Positions 26,427 to 34,845 of a stretch of 64,000 bases of DNA are shown here, one piece after another. Both the position numbers and the translations under genes were made by a program. The DNA comes from Streptococcus respiraculi (lineage in GTDB: Bacteria; Bacillota; Bacilli; Lactobacillales; Streptococcaceae), in NCBI RefSeq assembly GCF_003595525.1, contig NZ_CP022680.1, positions 372,001 through 436,000 of the forward strand, in the 5' to 3' direction. The notes beneath the pieces are model-generated. The model was given only the letters and a program-made list of their open reading frames with translations. It was not told the DNA's origin and ran no database searches. How positions within the stretch are numbered: position 1 is the first letter of the stretch; each line of letters begins with the position of its first letter.

Positions 26427-27635
26427 TTATCTTTCTAGTAACCAATCTATAATATTTTTTTTCTGAATACCATTATAGTTTGCAGATGGCTGAATGGTAT
26501 CCATTGTTAGAAGAAATTTCGGAAATTGATCTTTAATGGCCTCTAGCGGTCGAAGTTCTCGGTCCAATGTTTCTGGAGCAAGCGTTGTTTCGCTTACTTG
26601 ATAATAAGCATAATGACCAAAATCGGTTACAACCACAAAGTCAACTTCATATTTGTCGATATTGCCAACATAAACTTGAGAGTATCTACGTCTCAACTCC
26701 AGATAAACAATATTTTCCAATATATGGCCGATATCTTCTTTGTGATCTGGCAACAAGAGACGTCTAAATCCTAAATCAACAGGATAATACTTTTCCAACC
26801 GCTGTAGCAAGGCTCTGCCTTTCACATCAAAGCGTGGAACGGCATAAAAAAGTAAGCTATTGGTCAATGTTGTTAAATAATTTTCCAAAGTAGCATGGGA
26901 TAAGGAAACGCCTTGGCTAATGAGGGTATTACGGATTTTATTAGTCGATACTAGGCTTCCTACACTACTGAGAAGAGTCCGTACAATGCGCTCGATTATA
27001 GTAGGATTTGGATTCCCTAATCGTGTGACAATATCATTTAAGAGTATAGAATGATATATTCCTCTTAGATAGTCGATTTTTTCAGCGTAAGACGATGTTT
27101 GAAGCAAATAAGGAAACGCGCTAAATAGATAATCATTAAACCATTCTATTCTGCTCTTGTGCTCGGGGATATTTTGACCGGATAGATATTCCTCAAATGA
27201 TAACGGAAGAATCTCTATTTCAACATACCGACCTGTCAAATTTGTTGCTAACTGACTGCTCATAAAATATGCATTTGATCCAGTCAAATAGAGATCTACA
27301 TTTTGAGAAATAAACAAACTATCTGCTACTAGTTCAAATTGCTCAACATGCTGAATTTCGTCTAAAAAGATATAATATTTTTTATCCTCTACCAATAATT
27401 CTGTTATGTAAGTATGCAATGCCCTAAAGTTACGTAAGTCGTAAAAACTCAGGTCCTCAAAATTGATGGATATAATTTGATTTTCGTTCACTCCTTCTTT
27501 TAACAGTTCCTCTTTAAAAAGTTGGAAAAGAACGGACTTACCTGCACGTCGGACACCAGTTACTACCTTGATAATTTGACGGTCTCGATGTCTTCTAAGA
27601 AACTCCAAATAAAATGGTCTTTGAATATAGTTCAT
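26427..27635 (-). CDS. AAA ATPase with DUF4143-like C-terminus
   Basis: 402 residues from ATG 27635, behind TGAGGT and a good promoter. N-terminal AAA_14-type ATPase: Walker A GVRRAGKSVLF (about 26-36) and Walker B YYIFLDEIQ (about 90). The C-terminal region ends in YEVDFVVVTDFGHYAYYQV, the nuclease-fold-like segment typical of DUF4143 proteins. Homologues are widespread orphan ATPases in accessory regions; function unknown. It is framed by two silent hsdS cassettes in the same orientation, like a cargo gene. The frame is open through the upstream TRD3 cassette, but the promoter and RBS argue for separate expression. Confidence 0.8.
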   Translation of the reverse strand: MNYIQRPFYLEFLRRHRDRQIIKVVTGVRRAGKSVLFQLFKEELLKEGVNENQIISINFEDLSFYDLRNFRALHTYITELLVEDKKYYIFLDEIQHVEQFELVADSLFISQNVDLYLTGSNAYFMSSQLATNLTGRYVEIEILPLSFEEYLSGQNIPEHKSRIEWFNDYLFSAFPYLLQTSSYAEKIDYLRGIYHSILLNDIVTRLGNPNPTIIERIVRTLLSSVGSLVSTNKIRNTLISQGVSLSHATLENYLTTLTNSLLFYAVPRFDVKGRALLQRLEKYYPVDLGFRRLLLPDHKEDIGHILENIVYLELRRRYSQVYVGNIDKYEVDFVVVTDFGHYAYYQVSETTLAPETLDRELRPLEAIKDQFPKFLLTMDTIQPSANYNGIQKKNIIDWLLER

Positions 27636-27653
27636 AATAGTTACCTCAGATAT

Positions 27654-27682
27654 AGTATAACCCAAATACAAATTATTTTCAA
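27654..27682 (-). promoter_or_regulatory. Promoter of the AAA ATPase gene
   Basis: On the minus strand TTGAAA (27682-27677), 17-bp spacer, TATACT (27659-27654), 19 bp before the ATG. Confidence 0.7.
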
Positions 27683-27788
27683 ATATTTGGAAATAACGAA
27701 CTATTTTTGGGTCTTTTTCTAATTTTTTAAAAATAATATTGAAAATTTTTGATGTCCCATACAAAAAGTAGCCAAATAAGTAGAAAAA

Positions 27789-28298
27789 CTTACGCTGATG
27801 AAGGGTGATGAGGCGGTCGAGATGAGTAAAATACTTCGCAATTTGTTTCTGTTCAGATAGGGATGGCATCAAAATATCCATATTCGCCATCTGCTTTCCA
27901 GAGACCTCGACAAAAGTAGAACCGGCTCCAACTGCCTCACCATATTTTTTCAGTTCTGGTGTTCTGGAGAAAATAAAGTAAGAATCAAGTTTATTTTCAT
28001 GAGGAATAATAGACTGAAATCCCTGATTAGTACACGCTGTTTTTCGCAGTATTGCTGTGTTTCCGATACCTGCTCTTGAAGTAAAAAGAACAGTTCCAAC
28101 TGGTAACATTTTGGCAGAGCTTTTTTCAAAACCGAACTTTGTAACTTTTCTTTCACTGCCTTCGAGATAAATCTGTTTACCAATCTCAGCAGGAGTATAC
28201 CAATCTATATCGCCATCCCAATAATCTGAAACGTTAATGCTTGGAGTTCCTCCTCCACAAATATCAGCAACGTCCCCCAGCTTCCGCTGTTCCCAAGC
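27789..28298 (-). pseudogene. Silent hsdS cassette carrying a third specificity (TRD3)
   Basis: 510 bp on the minus strand with the same borders as TRD1 and TRD2 (GCTTGGGAACAGCGGAAG to CATCAGCGTAAG) but a different core, starting LGDVADICGGGTPSINVSDY, a common type I TRD motif. It is preceded by a degraded hsdS N-terminus (to 28442): the position of the repeat-unit start codon reads TTTAAG instead of TTTATG, so translation is lost. A degenerate copy of the 25-bp palindrome lies at 28401-28425. No second TRD or C-terminal helix follows. Confidence 0.85.
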
Positions 28299-28528
28299 AT
28301 AAGCATTTTCGAACTCTTTAAAGTGATGTTTGAGTACTAATTGTTGTGTCTTAAAGCACCTCCAACTTCCGCTGATTTTTTCCTGTATGTAGAAAATCGC
28401 AGAAAACCTCCACTGGAGATTTTCTCTCCCAATCATAAGCATTTTCGAACTCTTTCTTCATTGGGTGCTTTTGTTAATTATTCTCTTTGTTATTTCCGAT
28501 GTTTACATACCTACACTTCACAAACTCT

Positions 28529-28536
28529 GCTATAAT
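28529..28536 (+). promoter_or_regulatory. Extended -10 promoter of the glycerate kinase gene
   Basis: TGCTATAAT (28528-28536) lies 36 bp before the ATG at 28572, just outside the hsd island. Confidence 0.5.
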
Positions 28537-28571
28537 AATGGTAAATTGTAGCTATCTAGTGAGGTAATCAG

Positions 28572-29615
28572 ATGAAAATAGTGAGTGCAATCGATTCGTT
28601 TAAGGGGGCAGCGACTTCTGCGGAGTTAAACCAGGCGGTCAAGGAAATGGTGGAGGAAGTTCTTCCAGAAACGGAGGTGGCGACTTTTGCAATCGGAGAC
28701 GGCGGCGAGGGGACCTTGGAGGCTTTGGCCGAGGCACTTGATGGGGAGTTGATTTCTGTTTCGACTGTGGATTTGTTGGAGCGTCCGATTGAGGCTTCCT
28801 ATTTCTTGTCGGGTCAGACGGCATTTATTGAGGCGGCATCGGTGATTGGCATTGATAAGATACATCCGACACCAGCAACCGTAGAGGTGGCGACCAGTTT
28901 TGGCTTGGGTGCTGTGATTCGAAATGCTTTGAGTCGTTCTTGTGAAGAAATCGTCCTCACATTAGGCGGAACAGGAACATCGGATGGTGGCAGAGGTTTA
29001 CTGGATAGTCTGACGGAAGAAGACAAAGAGCAGTTGCGTCGAGTCAACCTTATTGGTCTAACAGATGTGAGAAATGTCTATGCTGGATCAGAAGGTTATG
29101 CGCGTATTTTTGGTCCGCAAAAAGGAGCAAATCAAACACAAGTAGAAGCGATGAATAAGGCAGCTTTTACTTTTGTGCAGACGATAAAAGAAGAGTTAGA
29201 AATTGATCTGCAAGCTATTCCAGGGACGGGGGCAGCTGGCGGTTTAGGTGGTGCACTTGTAGTCTTGGGGGGAGAGCTGAAGGCAGGCTTTCCATTTGTG
29301 GCGCAAGCAATTGGACTAGCTCAAGCCATACAAGGGGCAGATTTGGTCATTACGGGCGAGGGACGCTTGGACAGTCAAAGTCTCAATGGTAAAGTACCTG
29401 TAGGTGTAGCTGATGTAGCCCGTTCTGCTGGTGTTCCGACAATCGCCATTTGCGGTAGCGTAGCGACAGATGTGACGGAATTTGGCGATTATTTCTTAGC
29501 GACCTTTTCGATTCAGACAGGAGTTTATTGTCTGGAAAAGGCTATGAAAAAAGAAGTCACTTTAGAGAATGTCCGTTTTGTAGTGAAAAATATCCTTCGA
29601 AGTCGTTTTCTGTAA
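28572..29615 (+). CDS. Glycerate kinase (GarK/GlxK family)
   Basis: 347 residues. Starts VSAIDSFKGAATSAELNQAV, the family N-terminus, with IGDGGEGTLEAL, LGGTGTSDGGRGLL and LVITGEGRLDSQSL typical of glycerate 2-kinases. It phosphorylates D-glycerate with ATP, feeding lower glycolysis. Slightly shorter than the usual 370-380 residues. No glycerate permease or dehydrogenase gene is next to it. AGGTAATCAG precedes the ATG. Confidence 0.9.
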   Translation: MKIVSAIDSFKGAATSAELNQAVKEMVEEVLPETEVATFAIGDGGEGTLEALAEALDGELISVSTVDLLERPIEASYFLSGQTAFIEAASVIGIDKIHPTPATVEVATSFGLGAVIRNALSRSCEEIVLTLGGTGTSDGGRGLLDSLTEEDKEQLRRVNLIGLTDVRNVYAGSEGYARIFGPQKGANQTQVEAMNKAAFTFVQTIKEELEIDLQAIPGTGAAGGLGGALVVLGGELKAGFPFVAQAIGLAQAIQGADLVITGEGRLDSQSLNGKVPVGVADVARSAGVPTIAICGSVATDVTEFGDYFLATFSIQTGVYCLEKAMKKEVTLENVRFVVKNILRSRFL

Positions 29616-29664
29616 AAGAAAGTTAAAAATCGGTGCTATCAGCTAACCATTGAACAATGGGATG

Positions 29665-29716
29665 AAAAAAGGCTTCAGAACAGTCTTTTTCGGAGAATGG
29701 TCTGAAACCTTTTTAT
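29665..29716 (+). terminator. Terminator after glycerate kinase
   Basis: AAAAAGGCTTCAGA pairs with TCTGAAACCTTTTT (one mismatch) and is T-rich beyond. Confidence 0.7.
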
Positions 29717-29744
29717 TTTAGCTATTGTTTCTAATTCTTGGTAG

Positions 29745-30881
29745 TTAGTCCTCTACCCGATAGAAGACTTCTTGGGCGAGAATATCTGCGGGCATGAGGT
29801 ATTGAGTCGAGAAGAGGCGGTCTTTGGATTTGTCGGTGGGGTCCTCTGCATTTTCTGCGATTGGTGTGATGGCAACTCCTTTAGGGATAAAGACAGTTGA
29901 AACAATTGCAGATGCCATAGCATTTGGATTTCGGATGCCAGCCATGAGTTGTCCATTCTCAATTTTGGCATAGTTCAAATTGACATAGTAATTTCTATCT
30001 GGCACATCTTGGTAGTTGACTGTTCCGTCTGCTTGGATGGTCAGAACTCTTCCTTTGCCGTTTTTCCAAGTACCTGCAAGACTTGAGAAATCGCCAGTTG
30101 CTACGGCATTGATGTCCATGCTTTTTCCAGCGGTATCTGTAGCAGATGCAGGTTTTTGCGGTGTTTCAAAAGATGCCCAGTTGAGAGCCACTAAGTCAAG
30201 CTCTTCTGTTTTTGATTTGCCACATAGCTGGTCTAGTTTAATTGGACCAAGCTGAAATTCGTTTTGATCGATTTGCTTCGGTTGGGTACTATCTGCAGAA
30301 AATTGGTAAAGTGTTGCGGTACCTTCTCCCGTTCCAGAACTCCAACTAGCGGCAACAACATCGCCATTCTGATAAATCCTAAAGGCGTTTCTAGCTCCGC
30401 CATGACCAGCAACAAAACCTTCTGATAAGAGGTTAGGTGTTTTGTTATCTAAATAGTAAAGAGCGACTGGAAAAATTTGCTGATCCTGTTGGAAGGAGCC
30501 GACCAGTAACTCATTTTGTCCGTCTTGATTGACATCAAGAAAAGTATAGCGCAAGCGATCTGGAGAGTATAGGGCACTCTCGATTACCCAAGAATTGAGT
30601 TCGATATTTAGGCTGCCCAGTAATTCTTGGATGTGGGCGATGTTTGTATTATAGGTAGCACTGTATTCGAGTATTTTTTGATAGTCTTCAAAGACACTGG
30701 CATAAGATTTTTTATCGTCTTCTGGGGTTGTTTTTTTGACTTCGGAAGAAGTAGCTGTTGAGTGGCTTGTTTGCTCTGGTGTGCTAGGTTGACTTGTTTT
30801 GTTGGTCGTACAAGCAGTCAGTAGTGTACCGGTCAATAAGCTAATTAGAGCAATATGTGATAATTTAGCAGTCTGTTTCAT
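29745..30881 (-). CDS. Lipoprotein with DUF6287-like C-terminal domain
   Basis: 378 residues from ATG 30881 behind AAAGGAGAGG; the open frame extends further upstream but into the divergent promoter. Lipobox LLTAC after a hydrophobic signal, then a Ser/Thr-rich linker. A calcium-loop-like FLDVNQDGQNELLVG segment (about residues 100-115) is followed by a domain starting MDINAVATGDFSSLAGTWKN, like DUF6287 of streptococcal surface lipoproteins. Predicted anchored outside; function unknown. Confidence 0.65.
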   Translation of the reverse strand: MKQTAKLSHIALISLLTGTLLTACTTNKTSQPSTPEQTSHSTATSSEVKKTTPEDDKKSYASVFEDYQKILEYSATYNTNIAHIQELLGSLNIELNSWVIESALYSPDRLRYTFLDVNQDGQNELLVGSFQQDQQIFPVALYYLDNKTPNLLSEGFVAGHGGARNAFRIYQNGDVVAASWSSGTGEGTATLYQFSADSTQPKQIDQNEFQLGPIKLDQLCGKSKTEELDLVALNWASFETPQKPASATDTAGKSMDINAVATGDFSSLAGTWKNGKGRVLTIQADGTVNYQDVPDRNYYVNLNYAKIENGQLMAGIRNPNAMASAIVSTVFIPKGVAITPIAENAEDPTDKSKDRLFSTQYLMPADILAQEVFYRVED

Positions 30882-30969
30882 AGGCCTCTCCTTTGTATGA
30901 ATAGGTGCATAACTGACTTCATTATAGCACAAAAAATACAGATAATCTGCCCAGTATCCTATATTAAAA

Positions 30970-30998
30970 TTTACAGATAATTTAAAGCGTGTTATAAT
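30970..30998 (+). promoter_or_regulatory. Promoter of the ECF operon at 31.1-33.8 kb
   Basis: TTTACA (30970-30975), 17-bp spacer, TATAAT (30993-30998) with extended TG. A strong match. Confidence 0.75.
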
Positions 30999-31040
30999 AG
31001 TCAAAACGATGCCTGTTGGATAATAGATCGATAAAATTTG

Positions 31041-31075
31041 CTCTTCTTGGTAGGGTGTTACCCGTTGAAGAAGAG
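31041..31075 (+). promoter_or_regulatory. Two-tier leader hairpin upstream of the ECF S component
   Basis: CTCTTCTT (31041-31048) pairs perfectly with AAGAAGAG (31068-31075), with an inner GGGTGTTACCC. It lies in the 130-nt leader between promoter and start, with no U tract. Possibly part of a riboswitch or translational control; I could not match it to a known class. Confidence 0.45.
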
Positions 31076-31132
31076 ATACTAAAGGCAATAATAAAGAGGA
31101 TTTATGAGGAATTCTCAGTAATGGTGGAGAAG

Positions 31133-31729
31133 ATGATGAAGCAATTAAAAGTGAAAGATTTGATGGTGATAGGGGCTTTTGCGGCTCTCTACTTTCTATG
31201 CGTGGGCCTGGGGACCTTGGTGGCAGCTCTATTTGATCGTTCGGGTAATATGATGTATGCACCAGCTTTTTCAGCTATTTTAGGTGGACCAGTTTATATG
31301 CTCTTGGTCGCTAAAGTCGGGAAATTTGGCTCAATTAGTCTAGTAAGTGCCGTTATGGCCTGCTTCTTTTTTATGTCTGGCTACATGACAGCAGCTTTTT
31401 TGCCAAGTCTAGTTTTCGGTATCTTAGGAGATGTGATTGCAAGACAGGGACAATACAAGCAAAAATGGCTTAACCTTGTGAGTTTCATCGTTTTTTCTTT
31501 TGGAAATTTAGGGCCAATCATTCTCATGTGGTTGATGAAAGATGCTTATGAGGCAAATCTTTTAGCGCGAGGGAAATCTGCGGAATATATCGCTCGTGTC
31601 ATGGTGGATTTCACGCCTGCCAACGTGCTAGGCTTATCTGCAACTATCATTGTTGGGGCCTTGATTGGAGCTGTTATAGGACAAAAAATGGTAGATAAAT
31701 CCTTCAAAAAATCGGGGTTGCTGCAATGA
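31133..31729 (+). CDS. ECF transporter S component (MptD/Trep_Strep family)
   Basis: 198 residues from ATG 31133 (31136 also possible), with GGTGGAG just upstream; longer in-frame starts lie in the leader. Six or so hydrophobic segments, beginning VKDLMVIGAFAALYFLCVGLG, match the Trep_Strep (TIGR02185) group of vitamin/precursor-binding S components. Substrate unknown. It overlaps the T-component gene by 4 nt (ATGA), and the fused ATPase follows, making a complete dedicated ECF transporter. Confidence 0.75.
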   Translation: MMKQLKVKDLMVIGAFAALYFLCVGLGTLVAALFDRSGNMMYAPAFSAILGGPVYMLLVAKVGKFGSISLVSAVMACFFFMSGYMTAAFLPSLVFGILGDVIARQGQYKQKWLNLVSFIVFSFGNLGPIILMWLMKDAYEANLLARGKSAEYIARVMVDFTPANVLGLSATIIVGALIGAVIGQKMVDKSFKKSGLLQ

Positions 31730-32385
31730 GATTTGATGCCAGAAGCAAGTTTCTGTTAAGCATTTTTGCAGGAGTTACCTATGGTCTGCATGTGACGGCT
31801 TGGGAGCGTGCTTATCTGCTATTAGGAATTGCAGTTTGTTGGCTTCTTGTGGGACGAATCAAAATGGTGTTTGTGACTTTGCTAGGCTATTTTATAGTCT
31901 ATCAGTTGAGCCAGGTAGATTTGCTTCCGATGTGGCTTTTTCGTTTTACCTTTATGCTTAGCCATATCTGGGTACCCTTAATGGCTGGGCATTTTCTGCT
32001 TATGACAACCTCAGCTTATGAGTTAATCCATGGTCTTAGAAAGTGGCGCTTGCCAGAGACTTTTTTACTAACCTTGGGAGTTATGTTTCGTTTTCTTCCT
32101 ATGATTAAAAAAGAGGTCCGACTGATTCAAATGGCTTTAAAAACGAGGGGAATTTTTTTGAGAAAACGGGATATTCTCTTGCAACCTCATCGCTATCTGG
32201 AATACGTTTTAGTACCCTTGATGATGTCGCTTTTGCGCTCTGCGCAGGATTTGACGATTGCTACCTTGACCAAGGGGCTAGCAGTGACGAAAAGACCCAG
32301 TGAGTTTGTCCACTCCCGTTGGACCTGGCTAGATTGGAGTATCTGTGTATGGTGTCTCAGCTTTCTTATCCTAAAATTCAACTAG
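31726..32385 (+). CDS. ECF transporter T component
   Basis: 219 residues, CbiQ/EcfT-like integral membrane protein linking S component and ATPases. Hydrophobic helices fill the N-terminal half. A coupling-helix-like LKTRGIF (Ala-Arg-Gly-type motif) is near residue 140. It overlaps both neighbours (4 nt upstream, 37 nt downstream), so the three are translationally coupled. Confidence 0.82.
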   Translation: MRFDARSKFLLSIFAGVTYGLHVTAWERAYLLLGIAVCWLLVGRIKMVFVTLLGYFIVYQLSQVDLLPMWLFRFTFMLSHIWVPLMAGHFLLMTTSAYELIHGLRKWRLPETFLLTLGVMFRFLPMIKKEVRLIQMALKTRGIFLRKRDILLQPHRYLEYVLVPLMMSLLRSAQDLTIATLTKGLAVTKRPSEFVHSRWTWLDWSICVWCLSFLILKFN

Positions 32386-33782
32386 AAGCTCGTAACGTAC
32401 GGCTTCGATATGCGTCTAGTCAGAACATAGCCTGTCACATCGGATCTTTACAAGTGAAGAAGGGTGAGTGTCTTGTCTTATGTGGTCCGAGTGGCTCGGG
32501 GAAGTCTTCTGTTCTTCATCTCATCAATGGCTTGATTCCTGAGTATTATCAAGGAGAGATTGAGGGAAGTTTGCGAATTGGTCCCCTATCCTATCAAGAA
32601 AGTAGTGTGGAAGAATTGGCTTATCAAGTGGCGTCTGTTTTTCAAAATCCGGCGACACAATTTTTTCATCAAGAAGTGTTACAAGAATTAGTTTTTCCCT
32701 GTGAAAATCAAGGAATGGCACGAGAGGTTATTTCAAAACGATTGGCAGAGGTAGTAGAACGATTTCAACTAGCGTCTTTGTTACATGAAGACATGGAAAA
32801 GTTGTCGGGTGGGCAAAAGCAGGTCGTGGCAATTAGCACAGCAGCTATGCAGGGAACAGACATCATGATTTTTGATGAACCGACTGCAAATCTTGATACA
32901 GCAGGTGTAGAGCGGGTGCAGAAATTACTTCAATCCCTAAAGCAGCAGGGAAAAACGCTTATCATCGCAGAACATCGACTGGCCTATCTAAACGAAATAG
33001 CGGATTCTTATGCGTATTTTTATGAGGGTAAGCTGGTAGAACATCTGCCTGCGCATGAGTTTCTTGCTTATTCTGATCAACAGCGAGCAGAATTGGGTCT
33101 GCGGACAGCAAGTCTAGATACTTATCAAGCACGTGTGAGGGAATTAGCTCACTCGTTTACGGATGACCAAATAGGTCTTGAAGTACGAAATTTCCATATT
33201 TACAATAATGGCGACTATCTTTATCAGTTAGATCATCTCATGTTAGCACCAGGGCAGGTTATCGGCCTTATCGGAGCAAATGGTTCTGGTAAGACGAGTT
33301 TTGCCCGCTCCTTGTTGGGCCTAGAAGGTGACAAGACAGGTTCAGTTTATTGGCAGGGGCAAAGACTAAATGCTCGGAAACGCCTTACGAAAATGGCTTA
33401 TGTCATGCAAGATGTGCAGTTGCAGTTAATCACGGAGCGAGTTGAGAAAGAATTGACCTTGGGCTGCCCTACTCACGAGCTGGATTCAGAGGTTCTTCAA
33501 GCTTTTCGTCTGTCACAGCTCCTTTCTCGTCATCCGATGAGCTTATCAATGGGAGAACAGCAGCGCCTGATGATAGCAGCTAGCCTGATAGCCGATAAGG
33601 ACATCATCATCTTTGATGAGCCCTCAAGTGGGCTTGACAGAGAGCAAATGGTACAACTAGCCACCCAACTTGAACTGTTAAAAGCAAAGAACAAACTAGT
33701 TTTGCTCATCTCTCACGATGACGAATTGCTAGCCAGGGTTTGTGATAAAGTGGTGGATGTAGCAGGACTTAAGAAATCATAA
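32349..33782 (+). CDS. ECF transporter ATPase, two fused ATP-binding domains
   Basis: 477 residues from ATG 32349 (MVSQLSYPKIQLEARN). Domain 1: Walker [10 protein letters not shown], signature LSGGQKQVV, Walker B IMIFDEPTANLD, H-loop AEH. Domain 2: Walker A GANGSGKTS, signature LSMGEQQRL, Walker B IIIFDEPSSGLD, SHD. It combines both EcfA-type subunits in one chain. A terminator follows. Confidence 0.9.
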   Translation: MVSQLSYPKIQLEARNVRLRYASSQNIACHIGSLQVKKGECLVLCGPSGSGKSSVLHLINGLIPEYYQGEIEGSLRIGPLSYQESSVEELAYQVASVFQNPATQFFHQEVLQELVFPCENQGMAREVISKRLAEVVERFQLASLLHEDMEKLSGGQKQVVAISTAAMQGTDIMIFDEPTANLDTAGVERVQKLLQSLKQQGKTLIIAEHRLAYLNEIADSYAYFYEGKLVEHLPAHEFLAYSDQQRAELGLRTASLDTYQARVRELAHSFTDDQIGLEVRNFHIYNNGDYLYQLDHLMLAPGQVIGLIGANGSGKTSFARSLLGLEGDKTGSVYWQGQRLNARKRLTKMAYVMQDVQLQLITERVEKELTLGCPTHELDSEVLQAFRLSQLLSRHPMSLSMGEQQRLMIAASLIADKDIIIFDEPSSGLDREQMVQLATQLELLKAKNKLVLLISHDDELLARVCDKVVDVAGLKKS

Positions 33783-33784
33783 TC

Positions 33785-33812
33785 GAGGCTGGTCACAAAG
33801 TCCAGTCTCTTC
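33785..33812 (+). terminator. Terminator of the ECF operon
   Basis: GAGGCTGG pairs with CCAGTCTC (one G-U), followed by TTCTT. Confidence 0.65.
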
Positions 33813-33936
33813 TTAATGTTTTGACGAGTATGAATAAAGGTTAGGATATCGTTAAGTCGCTTTGATGAACGCCAGTTCTATCTGCAGCTCCTTGCCTTGT
33901 CTTGTCTTATTCCTTTCTCGGTCCACTATAAAAATG

Positions 33937-33965
33937 AAACCCAGCACGGATTTAGTGCTGGGTTT
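33937..33965. terminator. Hairpin terminator at the end of the YicG-like gene
   Basis: AAACCCAGCAC (33937-33947) and GTGCTGGGTTT (33955-33965) form a perfect 11-bp stem that contains the minus-strand stop codon in its loop; it can act in both directions. Confidence 0.75.
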
Positions 33966-34614
33966 TGCGTTTCTCCATATTCGGTAAATTGATATGATAT
34001 TTAATGACAAGCAAGCGGATGAGTAGGAAGATGAAAAAGAGGCTGATAAAGACAGGGATTCGTGCCAATTTCCAATCAAGTACAAGGATGTGATAGCTAA
34101 TCCCTGTAAAAAGAGCCAGCACAGCATAGACATCTTCTTTTAAGACAACAGGTGTCTCATTGACCAGCAAATCGCGGACGATTCCGCCACCTACTCCTGT
34201 CAGGGCTGCCAAAATACCTGATGTCATACCATTCAAACCCAGTTCCACCCCGGTGCTTGCTCCAATGAGAGCAAAGATGACGAGTCCAATCGCATCAAAG
34301 ACCAGGTTGGTCTTGCTCAGAAATTGATACAAGGTTTTATCGCGCGGTGATTCATTTTTCTTCATGATGACAAAGAGGTACATGATGATGGAGACAATAA
34401 TCGAAAGATAGATTGAAGATGGCTCTACAAGGGCAACAGGGACTTGATTGACCATAGTATCGCGAATGACGCCTCCCCCAATTGCCGTAATCGTGGCTAG
34501 TAGTGTAATGCCGAAAATATCGAGTTTCTTCTTAAATCCTTTAATCGTTCCAGAAACGGCAAATGAGATGGTACCAACGTAGTTGCAAATCAGTAAAAAC
34601 AAATCGAAATCCAT
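33952..34614 (-). CDS. TRIC/UPF0126 (YicG-like) membrane protein
   Basis: 220 residues from ATG 34614 behind GGAGG. Two tandem copies of the family repeat: GTISFAVSGTIKG...AIGGGVIRDTMVNQVPV and AIGLVIFALIGASTGV...GVGGGIVRDLLVNETPV. These glycine-rich GGG-x-x-RD repeats define UPF0126 proteins, which have been assigned to the trimeric intracellular cation channel fold. Its gene stands alone, divergent from pdhA. Physiological role in streptococci is not known. Confidence 0.85.
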   Translation of the reverse strand: MDFDLFLLICNYVGTISFAVSGTIKGFKKKLDIFGITLLATITAIGGGVIRDTMVNQVPVALVEPSSIYLSIIVSIIMYLFVIMKKNESPRDKTLYQFLSKTNLVFDAIGLVIFALIGASTGVELGLNGMTSGILAALTGVGGGIVRDLLVNETPVVLKEDVYAVLALFTGISYHILVLDWKLARIPVFISLFFIFLLIRLLVIKYHINLPNMEKRKTQH

Positions 34615-34784
34615 AGCAACCTCCGCAGTTATTTTACCATAAAATAACAGAAGGTTCAACGCTTACAAAAGTTTGTGAAAAAAAGAACATACCTGAATGC
34701 AGTAAAGTCAGAAAATGATGAAAAAAGGGGATAAAATGCGCTTTTTTAGAATAAGTCTATGAAATATAAAAGCGGTTAAATTAT

Positions 34785-34813
34785 TTGCTATTTGTGAATT
34801 TTTGGATTATCAT
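34785..34813 (+). promoter_or_regulatory. Promoter of the pyruvate dehydrogenase operon
   Basis: TTGCTA (34785-34790), 17-bp spacer, TATCAT (34808-34813), 33 bp before the pdhA start. A weak cre-like sequence (GTTCAACGCTTACA, 34654-34667) lies upstream between the divergent genes. Confidence 0.5.
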
Positions 34814-34845
34814 AGAGAGGAAACAGAATTACTTTGGAGGAAAAT

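Noticed and set aside
26427..28442. A single 671-residue minus-strand protein joining an HsdS fragment to an ATPase
   Set aside because: The frame is open, but a strong promoter (27654-27682), RBS and ATG 27635 define the ATPase. The upstream part matches an hsdS cassette with a dead start codon.
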